From NCBI GenBank assembly GCA_907165135.1, contig OU015567.1, forward strand, positions 5,585,001-5,649,000: a DNA stretch of 64,000 nucleotides, given 5' to 3'. The stretch is from Oikopleura dioica (Eukaryota > Chordata > Appendicularia > Copelata > Oikopleuridae). Shown one piece after another: positions 1 to 10,744 of the stretch. How positions within the stretch are numbered: position 1 is the first letter of the stretch; each line of letters starts with the position of its first letter. The notes under the pieces were generated by a model. That model searched no databases. It had not been told where the DNA came from and saw only the letters and a program-made list of their open reading frames with translations. A program made the position numbers and the translations under genes.

Positions 1-23
1 AAGTCTTCAAGAATCGATCGACT

Positions 24-215
24 GTGGATCTTGACTTTCAGCTTGTGAAAGTGAAGTTGTTTTCTTTCGACCATTTTGATTGCTACAGTCAGATTTACAA
101 GCAGAAGAAACAGTATTTGAAGAATTTTCAAGCGCATTTGGCGGTTTTCAAATTTCAATTCCATTGTCGTTTCTTTATGAACAAGATTGTTATACAATTT
201 TGTGTAACACTCTAA
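24..215 (+). CDS. possible 3' coding exon, unknown protein
   Basis: An open frame that could be the last exon of a gene starting before the window. A possible acceptor (gactttcag) lies at about 34-42. The reading downstream is rich in Lys, Gln and Phe with a short helical-looking stretch (KQKKQYLKNFQ) and stops at 213-215. I do not recognise the product. The frame is short and AT-rich, so it may be chance. From 216 to 320 I see nothing else. A second short C-terminal-like frame on the plus strand ends at about 763 (SPSRSLEMSPSKSL then stop), but I cannot tie it to a gene. Confidence 0.2.
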   Translation: MDLDFQLVKVKLFSFDHFDCYSQIYKQKKQYLKNFQAHLAVFKFQFHCRFFMNKIVIQFCVTL

Positions 216-319
216 TATATTCAGCAAAATTCGCCTGGTAAGCATTTTTCACCTTCAAATTTTCCTCGATTATTCACCGAAATCGATCGATTTCTCCCCC
301 GGATTCTCTTTTTGGGCTC

Positions 320-655
320 GGCAATCTATGAAGAAGCCTGAGTCAGGGTCTAAAAAGCGTCGAAATGCCGCACAGGCCTTATAGTCTATGGACCCTGACA
401 CAGGTCTTAAAGACAGGTTTGTTGAATCTTTTAGCTGGATTTAGAAAACGTGAGTCAGAGTCTGACAAAAGCCGTCAAAAAAAAGCCGCCTGGCTTTTTC
501 AGACCCTGACTTAGGTTTTATAAATCCAGCTAAAAGATTCAACAAACCTGTCTTTAAGACCTGAGTCAGGGTCCATCGTCAGGTATATGCGGCTTCTTTG
601 AATCTTCTTCTGTCCCTGATTAGGTTTTTTAAACAGGTTTCCAAGCCCAGTCCCC
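320..655. repeat. cluster of three nested palindromic MITE units
   Basis: Three head-to-tail copies of the window-wide palindromic family (CCTGAGTCAGGGTC / GACCCTGACTCAGG). The left arm at 389-443 and right arm at 521-575 are reverse complements over about 55 bases with one mismatch. Between them sits an inner hairpin with the AAAGCCGC core (448-518). A third unit runs from 558 to about 650 and ends in an AAACAGGTTTCCAAGCCC-type terminus. The DNA could fold into a long cruciform. Confidence 0.8.
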
Positions 656-845
656 CCAAATTTCACTGAAATCAACGAAGAAAACTTCAGAAAACAAATG
701 AAAAATGACTCATCATCCCCGTCGCGTAGCCTAGAAATGTCTCCCTCCAAATCCCTCTGACCTTATACAGATGCGTCAGAAAGTTTTAACGAGTGAAATT
801 ATTCATTAGCTTGCTCCTTATAAATGAGCTATTTTGAATGTTTGA

Positions 846-2074
846 ATGTCGGAAGAAATGAGCAACGAGAGAAGAACGAAGGGAACGCTCATTACCATTT
901 GCTTCGGAGTTTTTACTGTGCTTTTGATTGGCGGCTTTTATTTTATGAAGTGTTTTCTCAGATAGTAAGTTCTTTTCGCTCGGAAAAGGGAGGAGGCGAA
1001 GATCTTTAAGGAGGTAGTCCCTGCTTTTTGCGATCTCGGCACTTTTTGAACAGCGCTCCCACAAATTTGCGCTGGAGTTAAGGGATAAAAACTCTATGAA
1101 TAGAAAGGCCGAACCCTGATAAAAGTTTGAATTCACGGAAAAAAATTTTATTCGCCTGCTTAAGGAGTAAGGGGGCGATAATCGAACCTAGCCCGGGCGA
1201 AATCGCCATTTTGGCCTATTTTCGAACGCGCCTAAAATCAAGAGGATGTTTCAAAAATTTAAACTAATTGATTTTTTTGAAAGTTCATACCTTCGTCTAG
1301 GTTTGAATTAAGGGAAATTAAAAAATTCCAAAAAGTCATAATGTAATGCCATCAATCAAAGGTTGGGTCTCAAAATCTTGAAAAATAAGTTTTTTGAGGA
1401 TGATTTATACTAAATAAGCATAATAATAGACATTTTATTTATTATTTTTATTATCTAGAGGTCATTTAAAATCGAAAAAGAGCTATATCTATGGATGAAA
1501 TTGGCAAAAAATTTCGAGTTTTTGAAATTCTTCATCAAAATCTTATTTTTCAAGTGCGATTTTGGGGTTTTTCCTCTTACATTTGGAAAAAATGATCAAC
1601 ACAAAGTTTTTAGCTCTTCTAACGAGCTTTCAGAATCTGCTAAAAAATTTGAAAATTCCGATTTTTTCAAAAGCGAGGACTACCCCCTTAAGCGACTTCT
1701 CTTTAAAATTATTGAAGGGATACCCTTAATTTTTGAACTTAGGAAAGACAATCTTCATTGAAAAATCTCATTTTGGGATAATTCCCTTAAAATTATTTTT
1801 CAGTAAAAACAACCGGGAGCGAAACAGAGTCCTCTTCCTCGAATCCCAATCATCCCGAATCCATCATCTTTCAACCGTCCAAACTCTGAGCCAAGGGCTG
1901 AATATCTCCCACTCCATTCGAATTCAACCTACAACAGCTTCAACATCCTTTGTGGAAAACAATCGCCCTCTTCCGAATCTGCAAACCGCTCAAAATCAAT
2001 GCAACGAGGGACACCAAGAATTCAGCGATTTGCCATCTTATGAAGATGCAATCAAAATGCCGAAAAACGCCTAG
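846..2074 (+). CDS. small single-pass membrane protein with a LPSYEDA tail motif
   Basis: Two exons, 846-964 and 1804-2074, joined in phase across an 839 bp intron (donor GTAAGT, acceptor TTTTTCAG), giving about 129 residues. Residues 1-12 are polar, then a hydrophobic membrane segment (about 13-37) ends in MKCFLR. The rest is a Ser/Asn/Gln-rich tail closing with LPSYEDAIKMPKNA. Short xPxY motifs of the PSYEDA kind in small type I/III membrane proteins usually bind WW domains of NEDD4-type ligases, so a trafficking adaptor is a fair guess. Polyadenylation signal AATAAA at 2098-2103. The intron is AT-rich and long for this window. Two shorter frames overlapping exon 1 are shadows. Confidence 0.65.
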
Positions 2075-2575
2075 AAACTCAAAATTAATTTCATTACAAT
2101 AAATTATTTTTAGTTAAGACGCATCTTTAATTAAACTAAATTTATCTATTGAAGAAAAGAAAGACGTGCATCATTTAGAGTATAAATAAAAAAAAAATTG
2201 AATGAAATTACGAAACTATTTTTATCGAAAATTACATTTATATAATGAGAGCTAGCAAAATGAGACACTGTTTTCGGGCTGATATTTTTAGGAATGAATT
2301 CAGCTTCATTTCTTACCTTTTCGTTGCCGAGCGAATTCGCTCTTCTTAGTTTTTTTTTCCGAAATATTGTTTTATGGTCCCCCAATTCGTTTAAGTTAAA
2401 GTTTTATAACATTTTTTACAACGCGGCAATTATACAATTGTCCGGGACAATTTATCCCTCTGTACAACAGAAGGCCTTTTTTCTCGTTTAGTTTTATAAT
2501 TTCAAATAACTCGAATTTTCTTTGATATTTTTGATGGTTTTACGGCCGCAATCAAGATTATAAAAAGTTCTTTCA

Positions 2576-2953
2576 GAGTTTGTTAACTCGGTTTTTTCCA
2601 AAAATATTGAACAACGATCGTTGTTGGTACGCCTAAACTGCCTTCGCGATCTTCATCAAGAAAACTTAGTCAAAGAAAAGTTGATTGAAGAAGTAAAGAG
2701 CCGAATTTACTGATTGATCATCGCTTTTTACCACTGAATAAGTGCCAATTTAAAACGGTATCTCGGCAATAAATCGAGAAACAATGAACCTTTTGAGTCT
2801 CTCCGAGCTTATGAAAATTTATATAAAGCCGTTTCTTCTACTATCGATGATAAAGAATCAAAAGAGTAAATTTTCAGACTTACAAAAAGCACATCTAAGT
2901 TTAAGGCTATTTCAACCAAGGATGAGTGGTTTTTAATCATTTTTAATGTTTAA
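2576..2953 (+). pseudogene. decayed coding relic, one frame with several stops
   Basis: One continuous frame reads as plausible protein between stops: a 45-codon block ending KSRIY, a stop at 2711, a block containing PFESLRAYENLYKAVSST, a stop after KESKE, then SKFKAISTKDEWFLI up to a stop at 2951. Composition is protein-like (amphipathic, charged), unlike the AT-rich surroundings, and no frame shift is needed. It looks like an old gene or mobile-element fragment losing function by stop mutations. I do not recognise the family. From 2105 to 2570 and 2960 to 3680 I see no convincing gene, only AT-rich DNA and a 65-codon open frame at 3113-3310 of unknown meaning. Confidence 0.3.
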
Positions 2954-3684
2954 AAAATAGACTTTGGACCTTGCACATATTTTTTGATACAATAATAAAA
3001 CACTTTCTGTTTTAATAACTTTAAATATAGGCTATATTATATAGCTCATGGTCTAAAGCTTTAAAAATAAGATAGTCCTTTACAAATATATTTTTCGATA
3101 AAAAGAAACTCATTGCTTTATCAAAAGATAAGAAATGAACCATTTAAAAGGCTGAAAAGTTCATGTTCTCTCGTCATAAACTTCCTTTACCGAAGATTTT
3201 CGATCATAAATCAAACTTTCGAATCAAAATGTGCTCCTGTAAACTTTGACGAAGCAAAAACACCAGCTAAAATAGCGCAAAACAAATATTTCAGATCTTT
3301 TTTTTTATAGTAAAAAGGGTTGATTCTCACGATAAGAGAGAGAGAACTCCTCTAATTTTCTATTCTTTAAGGCGGCATAAACTCATTCGCAAGAATAGTA
3401 AGCATTTTGGGTGAGCTTGCCTCTTTGAAAGCTTGTTTCATTTGACGAGTTCATTTCTTTCCATTATATAATTGCTCTTATATTGATACTTATTTTTATC
3501 TTTCTTTCGGTCGAAAGAACAATTAAAACTCCAATTAAAAAGAAAGCAACGAGCTATGAAAGGCGCCATAAACATAATTATTGGTGGCGTTCTTGCCCGA
3601 AAATATCCACATAAATACAACCACCGTTCGAAAGAATAACTAAAACAACTCAACTCTCAAAAACAAAAAATCAACAGCTCAAAA

Positions 3685-3939
3685 ATGCATCTTTCCCGCT
3701 TCATCTCCCTTTTCCTCCTTTTCGGCCAAATCGCGGCGGACTTGATCGGCCAAAACCGACTTGGAAACAACCTTCGAGCCAAAAACACCGTCAAATTCAA
3801 CAGCCAGCAGCTCGAAGCCGATTACATCCGCTTCCTTCTCAATCACCAGAATACCTTTGCTAGGATGACAAAACGATCCGACAAGCCTGCTCCTCGAAAT
3901 AAGCGAATGAATTTTTACCGCTCTAGAATGCTTGCCTGA
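3685..3939 (+). CDS. small secreted protein, propeptide-like
   Basis: An intronless frame of 84 residues. A clear signal peptide (Met-His-Leu then FISLFLLFGQIAA, cleavage about residue 18-20) is followed by a basic polar chain. Dibasic KR sites occur near the end (TKRSD and NKRMNFYRSR), as in peptide precursors processed by proprotein convertases. A short C-terminal peptide beginning MNFYRS could be released. That peptide-hormone reading is inference; it could equally be a small secreted structural protein. Codon use is GC-richer than the flanks. AATAAA at 3994-3999. The convergent gene at 4075 begins its 3' end only about 75 bases beyond the poly(A) signal. Confidence 0.6.
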   Translation: MHLSRFISLFLLFGQIAADLIGQNRLGNNLRAKNTVKFNSQQLEADYIRFLLNHQNTFARMTKRSDKPAPRNKRMNFYRSRMLA

Positions 3940-4074
3940 AATCGATTTTCTTTCACACCGTGATTCTTTCTTTCTGAATACATTCTTTTTTTTAATAAAA
4001 CATAAAGTAAAAAAAACTCCTTTTCAATAAAAGAATTTTTCAATTTTTTGTCGGGAATTCGATGTCTTCTTTTC

Positions 4075-4356
4075 TCACAATTGTTTTTGTTGTTTCTCGA
4101 CAGTTTCTTGAATCATGGAATGGTCGCACTTGACTCTCATCACCGCCACTTCGATATCCTTCAATCTCCGCGAATGTTTCTTGTTGACATCGTCAATTTG
4201 CGCTAGAATTTCATCCTGCTTCTCAAACTCTTCCAAAAATCTCCTCTCGTCGATTATCACCAAGCCAAGATCCTCGGCGAAATTCAATTCGTCATTTTTC
4301 GGCGAAAATTCCGAGAAAGGAAAATCTAGCGCTCCGTTTTCTCGAAAATCCGACAT
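4075..4356 (-). CDS. small acidic coiled-coil protein
   Basis: An intronless 93-residue frame. Residues 1-35 are acidic and polar. From about residue 38 to the end there is one long heptad-like helix (EEFEKQDEILAQIDDV through RLKDIEVAVMRVKCD to VEKQQKQL). No signal peptide or membrane segment. The size and single coiled coil resemble subunits of small scaffolding complexes such as BLOC-1/BORC members, but I cannot assign one. It is convergent with the secreted gene at 3685, and the two 3' UTRs nearly touch. Confidence 0.55.
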   Translation of the reverse strand: MSDFRENGALDFPFSEFSPKNDELNFAEDLGLVIIDERRFLEEFEKQDEILAQIDDVNKKHSRRLKDIEVAVMRVKCDHSMIQETVEKQQKQL

Positions 4357-4700
4357 TGAAAATTTTGAGTTTTTTGTCTCAAAAAACGCTTTATTTTCAA
4401 TTTTCGCGTGTCCAGGAATTTTTCATATTTGCAGATTGTCAAATAAAATAACCACTCAAACGGGCTCTCGTAAATTTATAATGATTGTGATTTTCTTCAA
4501 AATCTACAGTATTTTCGCCTGAATTAAAAAATCAAAAAGAATCGAAAGTAAATATCATCGTTCTTGAGACGCCGCCATTTCATTCAATAAAAATTACGGA
4601 AAACGGCGAGCTTAAATTTGTTTTACGCGAGTTAAAATTTGCGCAGCGCATAAAACGAGGCGTTTCTTCAACAAAGCCGTCACTCGACTGCAAGGAAAAA

Positions 4701-6582
4701 ATGTTTTTTCTTGTGTTTTTTACTGTAGTTTTCTTTTTTTCAAGAGATTCTCATGCTGAGACGGCGGTTCTTTCGAGATTGCTTGGAGAAAAGGATGAGT
4801 TATGCATGTAAGTATTCAATAGAAGGGATTCTTCGCCGGGAAACCTGAGACAGGGTATGAAAATGAGCCCAAAAGACATTTTATGAATCTTTCATCATTT
4901 TTTTTAAGCGATCGCCCTCTCTACGAGGAATGCTTGGCAATTTGCAGACTGACGTACTTGGACTGCCTCTCTTCCTGCGACTCGTCTTTATGTCACTCGT
5001 CGTGTTTGTCAAATTTCTCCGGTAAACTAAAATTTTCAATCAGAAGCAAAAAAACGTCTCTTAGCTTGCGATAATTCCTGTCCTTGCGGAACTGACTGTC
5101 CAACTGGATGCGTCGAGTGCGAAGAACACCCCCTCTGCGCCGGGAAATGTCTTGATGCGGAGCAGAACAACCCCGAATACAAATCCTGCCTGAATGACTC
5201 ACTTGACGATATGGTTTGATTGAGGAATTTAGCTTCGAGATGATTTTTCTTTCAGACTTCCTGCATGAAAACCTGTGAGCCCACCGACACCTGCCATGAA
5301 ACTTGTTGCTCCGGACATCGAGAAAGGATGACTTCTTGCCCTTGCTTTCAGTCACAGGTAACGATTAATCATTTGCTGAGTCTTCTTCAATATTTCCTAG
5401 GGAACATCGTCGACAACTGCTCCTCCGACAACTCAACAGCCTCTCGATCCGGTAAGCCCTTTGTATAATTTTTAATCAATTGAAAAATTTCAAGAGCGAA
5501 ATGTTCATTCTCGTTATTCGTTACTCAGAAGCATATGTGATTTCTGGCGATGGAAATTCAAAAGTTTCAGCAACTATAACCGCTCCTGCAGATGATTATG
5601 CGAAAAAAGCACAGCATGCGCTAATTGGAAATCAACTTTATATATTTGGTGGAGATTCGGAAAAGAGGAAGGTTTGATAATTACTTGATTCTTCTAAATA
5701 TAATTAAAACTTCAGATTGCTGCTCTTCATGAATGCAATTTTGAAGAAAAATCGGAGAAGCTTTTGAATGACATAGACGAAGCAAGTGCTGCTCTTTCTA
5801 TTGACGGCGATTCGCGAGGTAAATTAGCCAAATTTTTGAGAAATTATAGATTTTGAATATCAGATTAAAAATTAAAATTTTAGTCTTGCTCTGCTTCGCT
5901 AGTGGTTCCAATAAGAACCACTGCGAAATTTATGATGGAACAAGTTCAACGTCCACGACTTCCTCGAATTACGGGCATTCATATGCAAAATTAGGGTTGT
6001 ATAAAAATCAACCGACCACTGTTGGTTCTCATGGTTCCGGAGACACAAGGAAAGTGGAAACACTAACAGAAATTGGATGGAGTGTGATTGGAGATCCACC
6101 AATAAGGTAAAATGAATGACTATTTAATCAATAAATTATTTTCAGCAATATTCGTGCTCATGTCTTGGTCGGGCTTGAAAGCGGAAATTTACTTATGCTT
6201 GGTGGCGTTCGCGATGGAAGTACTAATTTGGATGATATCTGGCTTCTTTCTAACGACTCCTGGTCACGAACTGGAACTTTGAAAAGCGTACGTTTATTAT
6301 TCATCACGCGATTTATCGATGAGTTTGTCATCAAATTTTTCATTTGCTATTATTTGTTGTTTATATTTATCTATTATGTATTGTTTTAAGGCTGTCAGAG
6401 CGCATTCGTCTCTTCAAATCAACGATTCGATATTCTTGTTTGCCGGTTTTGGATCAAATAACACTGTTCAAAGAGTCGACATTGACGGAGACGAAATTAA
6501 AAACTCTGAAATTATTGGCAACCATAGCGCTGATGAAGCAATACCTGTCTTATTTCAAGTGTCTTCTGGATTCTGCGCTTAA
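4701..6582 (+). CDS. secreted Cys-rich kelch-like repeat protein
   Basis: Ten exons joined in phase: 4701-4807, 4909-5021, 5065-5213, 5256-5357, 5401-5451, 5495-5671, 5716-5818, 5884-6106, 6146-6287, 6391-6582. The protein starts with a signal peptide (MFFLVFFTVVFF, ending near SHA). A Cys-dense region follows (about residues 36-150, with CxxxC pairs such as CPCGTDCPTGC), then a Thr/Pro linker. The second half carries kelch-type blades: HALIGNQLYIFGGD, HVLVGLESGNLLMLGG and SLQINDSIFLFAGFG. Kelch blades normally build a beta-propeller for protein binding; here the protein would be extracellular. Intron 1 contains a degenerate half copy of the MITE family (about 4841-4870). A partial paralogue lies inverted at 21.8-23.4 kb. 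Confidence 0.75.
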
Positions 6583-7093
6583 ATACTACTGTACTCGCTT
6601 TTATAATAAATTATATTTACTATTTACTATATATAATAATAAATAATATTTACAAAATTTGTTTTTTTTTATCTATTTTTTTGAGGGAATTGAATTCTTG
6701 AAGGAAAATGGTCCATTTCAAATGGAAGAATCAAATTTTTTAGGCGACCAAGGATTCAGATTCTGGCAAGTCAATTTGCTGAACCACGCTAAAATTGATT
6801 TGAATGAATCGAAAAAAGAGTCTGTTTTACTTGATTTGAATGGGAGCAGCTCTTTGAGCATTTGCTCGATTTGCCAGATGTTGCATCACCCACTAGATTC
6901 AATATTTTTTGTCTCAAAAAGTCATTTCTTGATCTTACCTTTAGAACAAAAGTGAGAAACAGTAGAACTTGAACCACTGCTATTGGTATTAAAAGCCATT
7001 TGAGATCTTCCAAAGGCTCAAATATTTTTTCTCGAATTTTTATGATCAAATTTTGTGAGTAAAAAATCAATAAAAATGTCGATAAGAATTTCT
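6583..7093. other. 3' flank shared with the kelch paralogue
   Basis: Bases about 6655-6835 closely resemble the inverted stretch at about 21750-21930 beside the second kelch copy. A frame containing GDQGFRF(W/R)QV(N/Y)LLN is kept in both. It may be a former or alternative last exon of the kelch family, but the main gene already stops at 6580-6582. AT-rich with possible poly(A) signals around 6605-6650. Confidence 0.4.
6827..7070 (-). CDS. possible small single-pass membrane protein
   Basis: Two putative exons, 7070-6939 and 6892-6827, flank a 46 bp intron with GTAAGATC donor and GAATCTAG acceptor, the typical intron size here. The joined frame has a charged N-terminus, a strong hydrophobic segment (WLLIPIAVVQVLLFLTFVL) and a basic tail ending QIK. 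Against it: it overlaps, on the opposite strand, the frame conserved between the two kelch copies, so one of the two readings must be fortuitous. Confidence 0.35.
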
Positions 7094-7857
7094 CTTAAGG
7101 ATATAGCCTGTAAAATTCAACTTTCTTAGCGGCTAAACGCGTGGTCGGATCTTTTTCATTTCAAAAGCAATCCTACCTAAAAATGCACGAAAAACTCAAT
7201 TCTGGTATATTTTTTAAAATTTTTAACTAAATTTTTCTCTCTAGAGCGACTTGAAATCTTACGATCGCGATTTCTCAAAATTTTTCCACTAATTCGCTTA
7301 AACTAAACCGTGTTCTCTGTTGTCATGATGCTAAGCTAGAAAATTGAGGGAATGAAATTCTCAAACTCGGTCATATTTTCATTCTAGTATTCTCCTCTTT
7401 CTTGCTCTTGCTTTTCTTTCCTGCGCGCTTTATCGCGTGTAGCCAATCAGAGCGCTCGCAAAAACACGCACGCTCTCCCGGGAAAGAGGAGGCGAGAGAG
7501 CGAGCACCCAGCGCAGCGCTTTTCATAGCTTCTGCGCGCTGAGTTAGCCTCATGGAAATGGCTGTAAAATCGGTTTCTTTCGGACTTAGAGAAAACTAAA
7601 CCGTCAATTTTGTAGATAAAGGTCTGAAGAACCTATCTATCGAAAAAACTCGACCGATTTAGTGAAAAATTTTCGAGGAATCGCGATCGTAAGATTTCAA
7701 ATCGCTCTAGAGAGAAAAATTCAAGTAAAAATTTTTAAAAAAGTACCAAAATTGAATTCTCCGTCCATTTTTAGGTAGGATTGTACTTGAAATGAAAAAG
7801 ATCCGACCTCGCGTTTAGCCGCTACGAAAGTTGAATTTTACAGGCTATATCCTTAAG
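7094..7857. mobile_element. 764 bp inverted-repeat element, TTAA-flanked
   Basis: The left arm begins CTTAAGGATATAGCC and the right arm ends GGCTATATCCTTAAG. Reverse-complement similarity extends about 200 bases into each arm (7094-7299 and 7652-7857), with small indels. TTAA at both tips is the classic piggyBac-type target site. The middle (7300-7650) has no long frame and is GC-richer, with a patch of short GAGCG/GCGCGC motifs. I class it as a non-autonomous MITE. Flanks 7858-8640 hold only AT-rich DNA and no supported gene. Confidence 0.75.
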
Positions 7858-8642
7858 CCATTCCTCTTAGTTCCTTCATCATTGCCGATTTGTCTGTTTC
7901 TTCTTTTTCAGAAGTTGAATTTTTCTTTGCTAAATTGGGCTCCATCGAGAATCCGAGCAGATTTAGTGCTTAAAAATCGATCTTATTTTCCGAAGAACAG
8001 AAATAAAATTAAACTACCGTCTTTTTCAAACAAATTTATTTCGTCTTCACTTTCCATCTTTTTTTGTCTCTTTTTTTATTTTTTCTTCTTTACTTCTTTT
8101 TAAGATTTTTCTCAAAAATAAGAGCTGTTTTTCGCTTTTTTCTTTTGAATTCTTGTTTTTGGACTCTCGTTGAAAATTTAATTCATTCTTTGTCAGCCGG
8201 AAAAGCGCGAAAATACGGAATAACAACCCTTTCCGCTCTCAAATTCTATCGAAAGCGCGGTAAATCAAAGTATTTTCTTTCAAGTGAACCGACAAATTTC
8301 GCCCAAGGCACAATTCCGAACAATCTTTTCCTTTCTATCTTTTTTTTTATAGAAAAATCGATACTCAATGGATTTTCTGAATGAAAAATGAAAGGCTTAA
8401 ATTCGGGTTAATAAGATTTCGTCAAGAAATAACATTTGGTACCTCGCAGCAAGGATTAAAAGTGTTGTAGTTGATAACAACTTGTTTGACAGGGTTTCTG
8501 CTAAAGAGTCAAGACTTGTCTTTTCTTGACAAATGCAGACTTCGCGGAAAAACCCGTTATCATCAATTTTTCTTGTTTTTAATCTATCTCCGTTAAAATC
8601 GTTTCTCTGAGCATCAATTCAAAATAAATTCGAAAGAGGAAA

Positions 8643-10577
8643 ATGCAAGAAATCATTTGGCTGTTTTTATTTTTGAATAAAAATGAAGCGAGCAGAATAA
8701 AATGCGATGAAGTTGCACAGAGAGTTTGTACCGGAGAAGAAATTGAAGTCAACGAAAAGGTTTATGGGCTCGAAAATTGCTACAAGCTTTGCGATGAAAA
8801 TGAGGAGTGCGCGTTTTTTGGTTATGTCTCAGGAACTTGGTTTTGTCGGTTCTTTTTGGGGGGACGGAAAAAATTATGAAACCTTTTGAGATATTTTCCA
8901 AGCCGCGATGAGATGCGGAAGCCAGTGCAAATACAATCTCTACGACTGCTTGCTTTACAGAGCAGATGCTTGCCGCGAAATCGAAGAAGATCTGGCCATC
9001 AATACTTACGAAAAAGCGGCCTGTTCTCTCGCTGAATCGAACCGGGAAAAGACTTGCTACGGACTGCGGCTTTATGACGGCTCAATAAAAAACAGGACTT
9101 ATGAAGAAAACGGCTGCTGGATGAAAACGGCGGAAGATGGGAAGTGCAAGATTCTCAATCCGGAGTGCGTGGTGACTGACTGCTCGAGTAATACTTTCAA
9201 TACGAAGATAAGAATCGATGTGTTCACGGAAAACCCAGAAAAAGACTGGCCAACGCTGAGGGGAGAATTTTCCAATCAAGGATTGGTCCAGAAGAGACAT
9301 TCAGCGAATCTCTTGATTCAGCAACCTCTGTGGAAAACCTGAGTCAGGGTAAGAAGATCTTCTATGAAAAGCCGCGTAGACCCTGACTCAGGTTCTCCAA
9401 ACAGGGTGCCAAACAGGGGCCAATCTACCCTTACTCCAAGCTTTTGCTTTTTTCTTGACCAATTGTAGCCCTGGAATCCTGCGACAATAAAGCCGATGCA
9501 TTTTCAATTTCATACAACGCAACAACCAAATTCATTGAATTTTCCCAGCGAACCGACTGTTCAGGAATCACGACCGGAGGAGAAATCGACGCTCTCTTTT
9601 TCTTCTACAATTTCGACTTCTCCGTCTTCCCGGATTCCAAACACGATCCAACTCAAGTCGCGGGAAACGGAGATTGGAAGCTGTATTTTCACGATGATCC
9701 AAAAGTCAATTTGCGACTTCAATGCGCAGTTTTAGACAGATTCTCGGAAAAAAGTGAACTTGAAAAATCGCTGAATATTTCGACTTTTGAAACGCTCAGA
9801 AGCAGAGTTCCCAATCATTTTATTTTTAAAAAAGTGGATAAATCAAGCAAGAACCTTCCTGTCATTTTGATTCATTTTAAATAAATGAAAATCGAATGAT
9901 GTCATTTTATAACCAAAATTTCCGGCTTTCGATTTTCTGCTTTTAAATTTTTCAAAGAAAATTTTGATTTTTAGCCGCACCTTGAAATTTCTTTCGATTT
10001 TTCAGATTTTCAATCCAAGCATTTTTTTAAATGATTCGGAACTCTGCTCAGATCGCCTGTTCTACCGAGTCGACAGGAAATTATACAGTGGTCTGCGCAA
10101 ATGAGTTACAGTCTTAACGGTAAGCCATGTCCTTATTCTAGGCTGGAAAACCCTCACTCAGGTTTTCTACACCGGTAGCTGAGCCGAGCCCTTACTTTAG
10201 CGCGTCAAGTAAACGTCCCAAACCAGCAATTCTGGCCGGCGCAACTTCTCGCCATTTTCGAACAGACCCTCCGTTTTGATCTCACAATCACTTGGGAAGA
10301 CAAACCCGCCGATTCGACCACAACCTTCGCCCTTGAAAACTGCTCGATCGACGGAAAAGAAGTGATGAAAAATGGCTGTTCTTTGGACGTGACTCGTTTT
10401 CACCGAGTTCTCAAATCGAGCCCGAGTAGATTTGGAGCAAAAACACTTGAGTACAAAATCCTCGATAAAAATGAAGGGCAGTTGGAGTCCAAAATCGAGT
10501 GCTCGTTTGTTTTTTGCCTCAACGGGGAAGAAGATCCAGATGAATGTGAAAAGCTCTTGAAAGACTGTGGAAAATAA
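8643..10577 (+). CDS. secreted PAN/ZP-like extracellular protein (multi-exon)
   Basis: Exon 1 (8643 to about 8839) encodes a short hydrophobic leader and a PAN/apple-like block with CDEV...NCYKLCDENEECAFFGY. Exon 2 begins near 8898 and is Cys-rich to about 9320. A long frame without ATG runs from about 9469 to 9884 (starts LESCDNKADAFSISYNA). After a gap, the last exon (10200-10577) ends in CSFVFCLNGEEDPDECEKLLKDC, the Cys spacing expected of a ZP-C module. ZP modules polymerise extracellular coats. No membrane anchor is visible after it, so secretion is likely. Two introns contain MITE copies (about 9328-9410 and 10138-10190). I could not fix every exon joint; 9885-10195 is unresolved. Confidence 0.6.
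9328..9412. repeat. MITE copy in PAN/ZP gene
   Basis: CTGTGGAAAACCTGAGTCAGG on the left, GACCCTGACTCAGGTTCTCC on the right and an AAAAGCCGCG core between. The left arm overlaps the end of the exon-2 open frame, so the true donor must lie inside or just before the element. Confidence 0.75.
10138..10199. repeat. collapsed MITE copy at an intron end
   Basis: Both terminal repeats are almost abutted with no core: GGCTGGAAAACCCTCACTCAGG then TTTTCTACACCGGTAGCTGAGCCGAGCCC. The acceptor of the last exon (CTTACTTTAG) lies immediately after the right terminus. Confidence 0.6.
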
Positions 10578-10744
10578 ACTGTCAAGAAACTAAAGTCATA
10601 TTTTTTTCGCTTTTGCGAAAAATAATTTTTTCTTTATTTTTGGTTAAAACACGAGCGGACCTGCCCCGCGTCCATTATTTTGATAAACGATGACAGAATC
10701 GAGCTTACCCAAATCATATAGTTCTTGCACTAAAAAGGCGAAAA

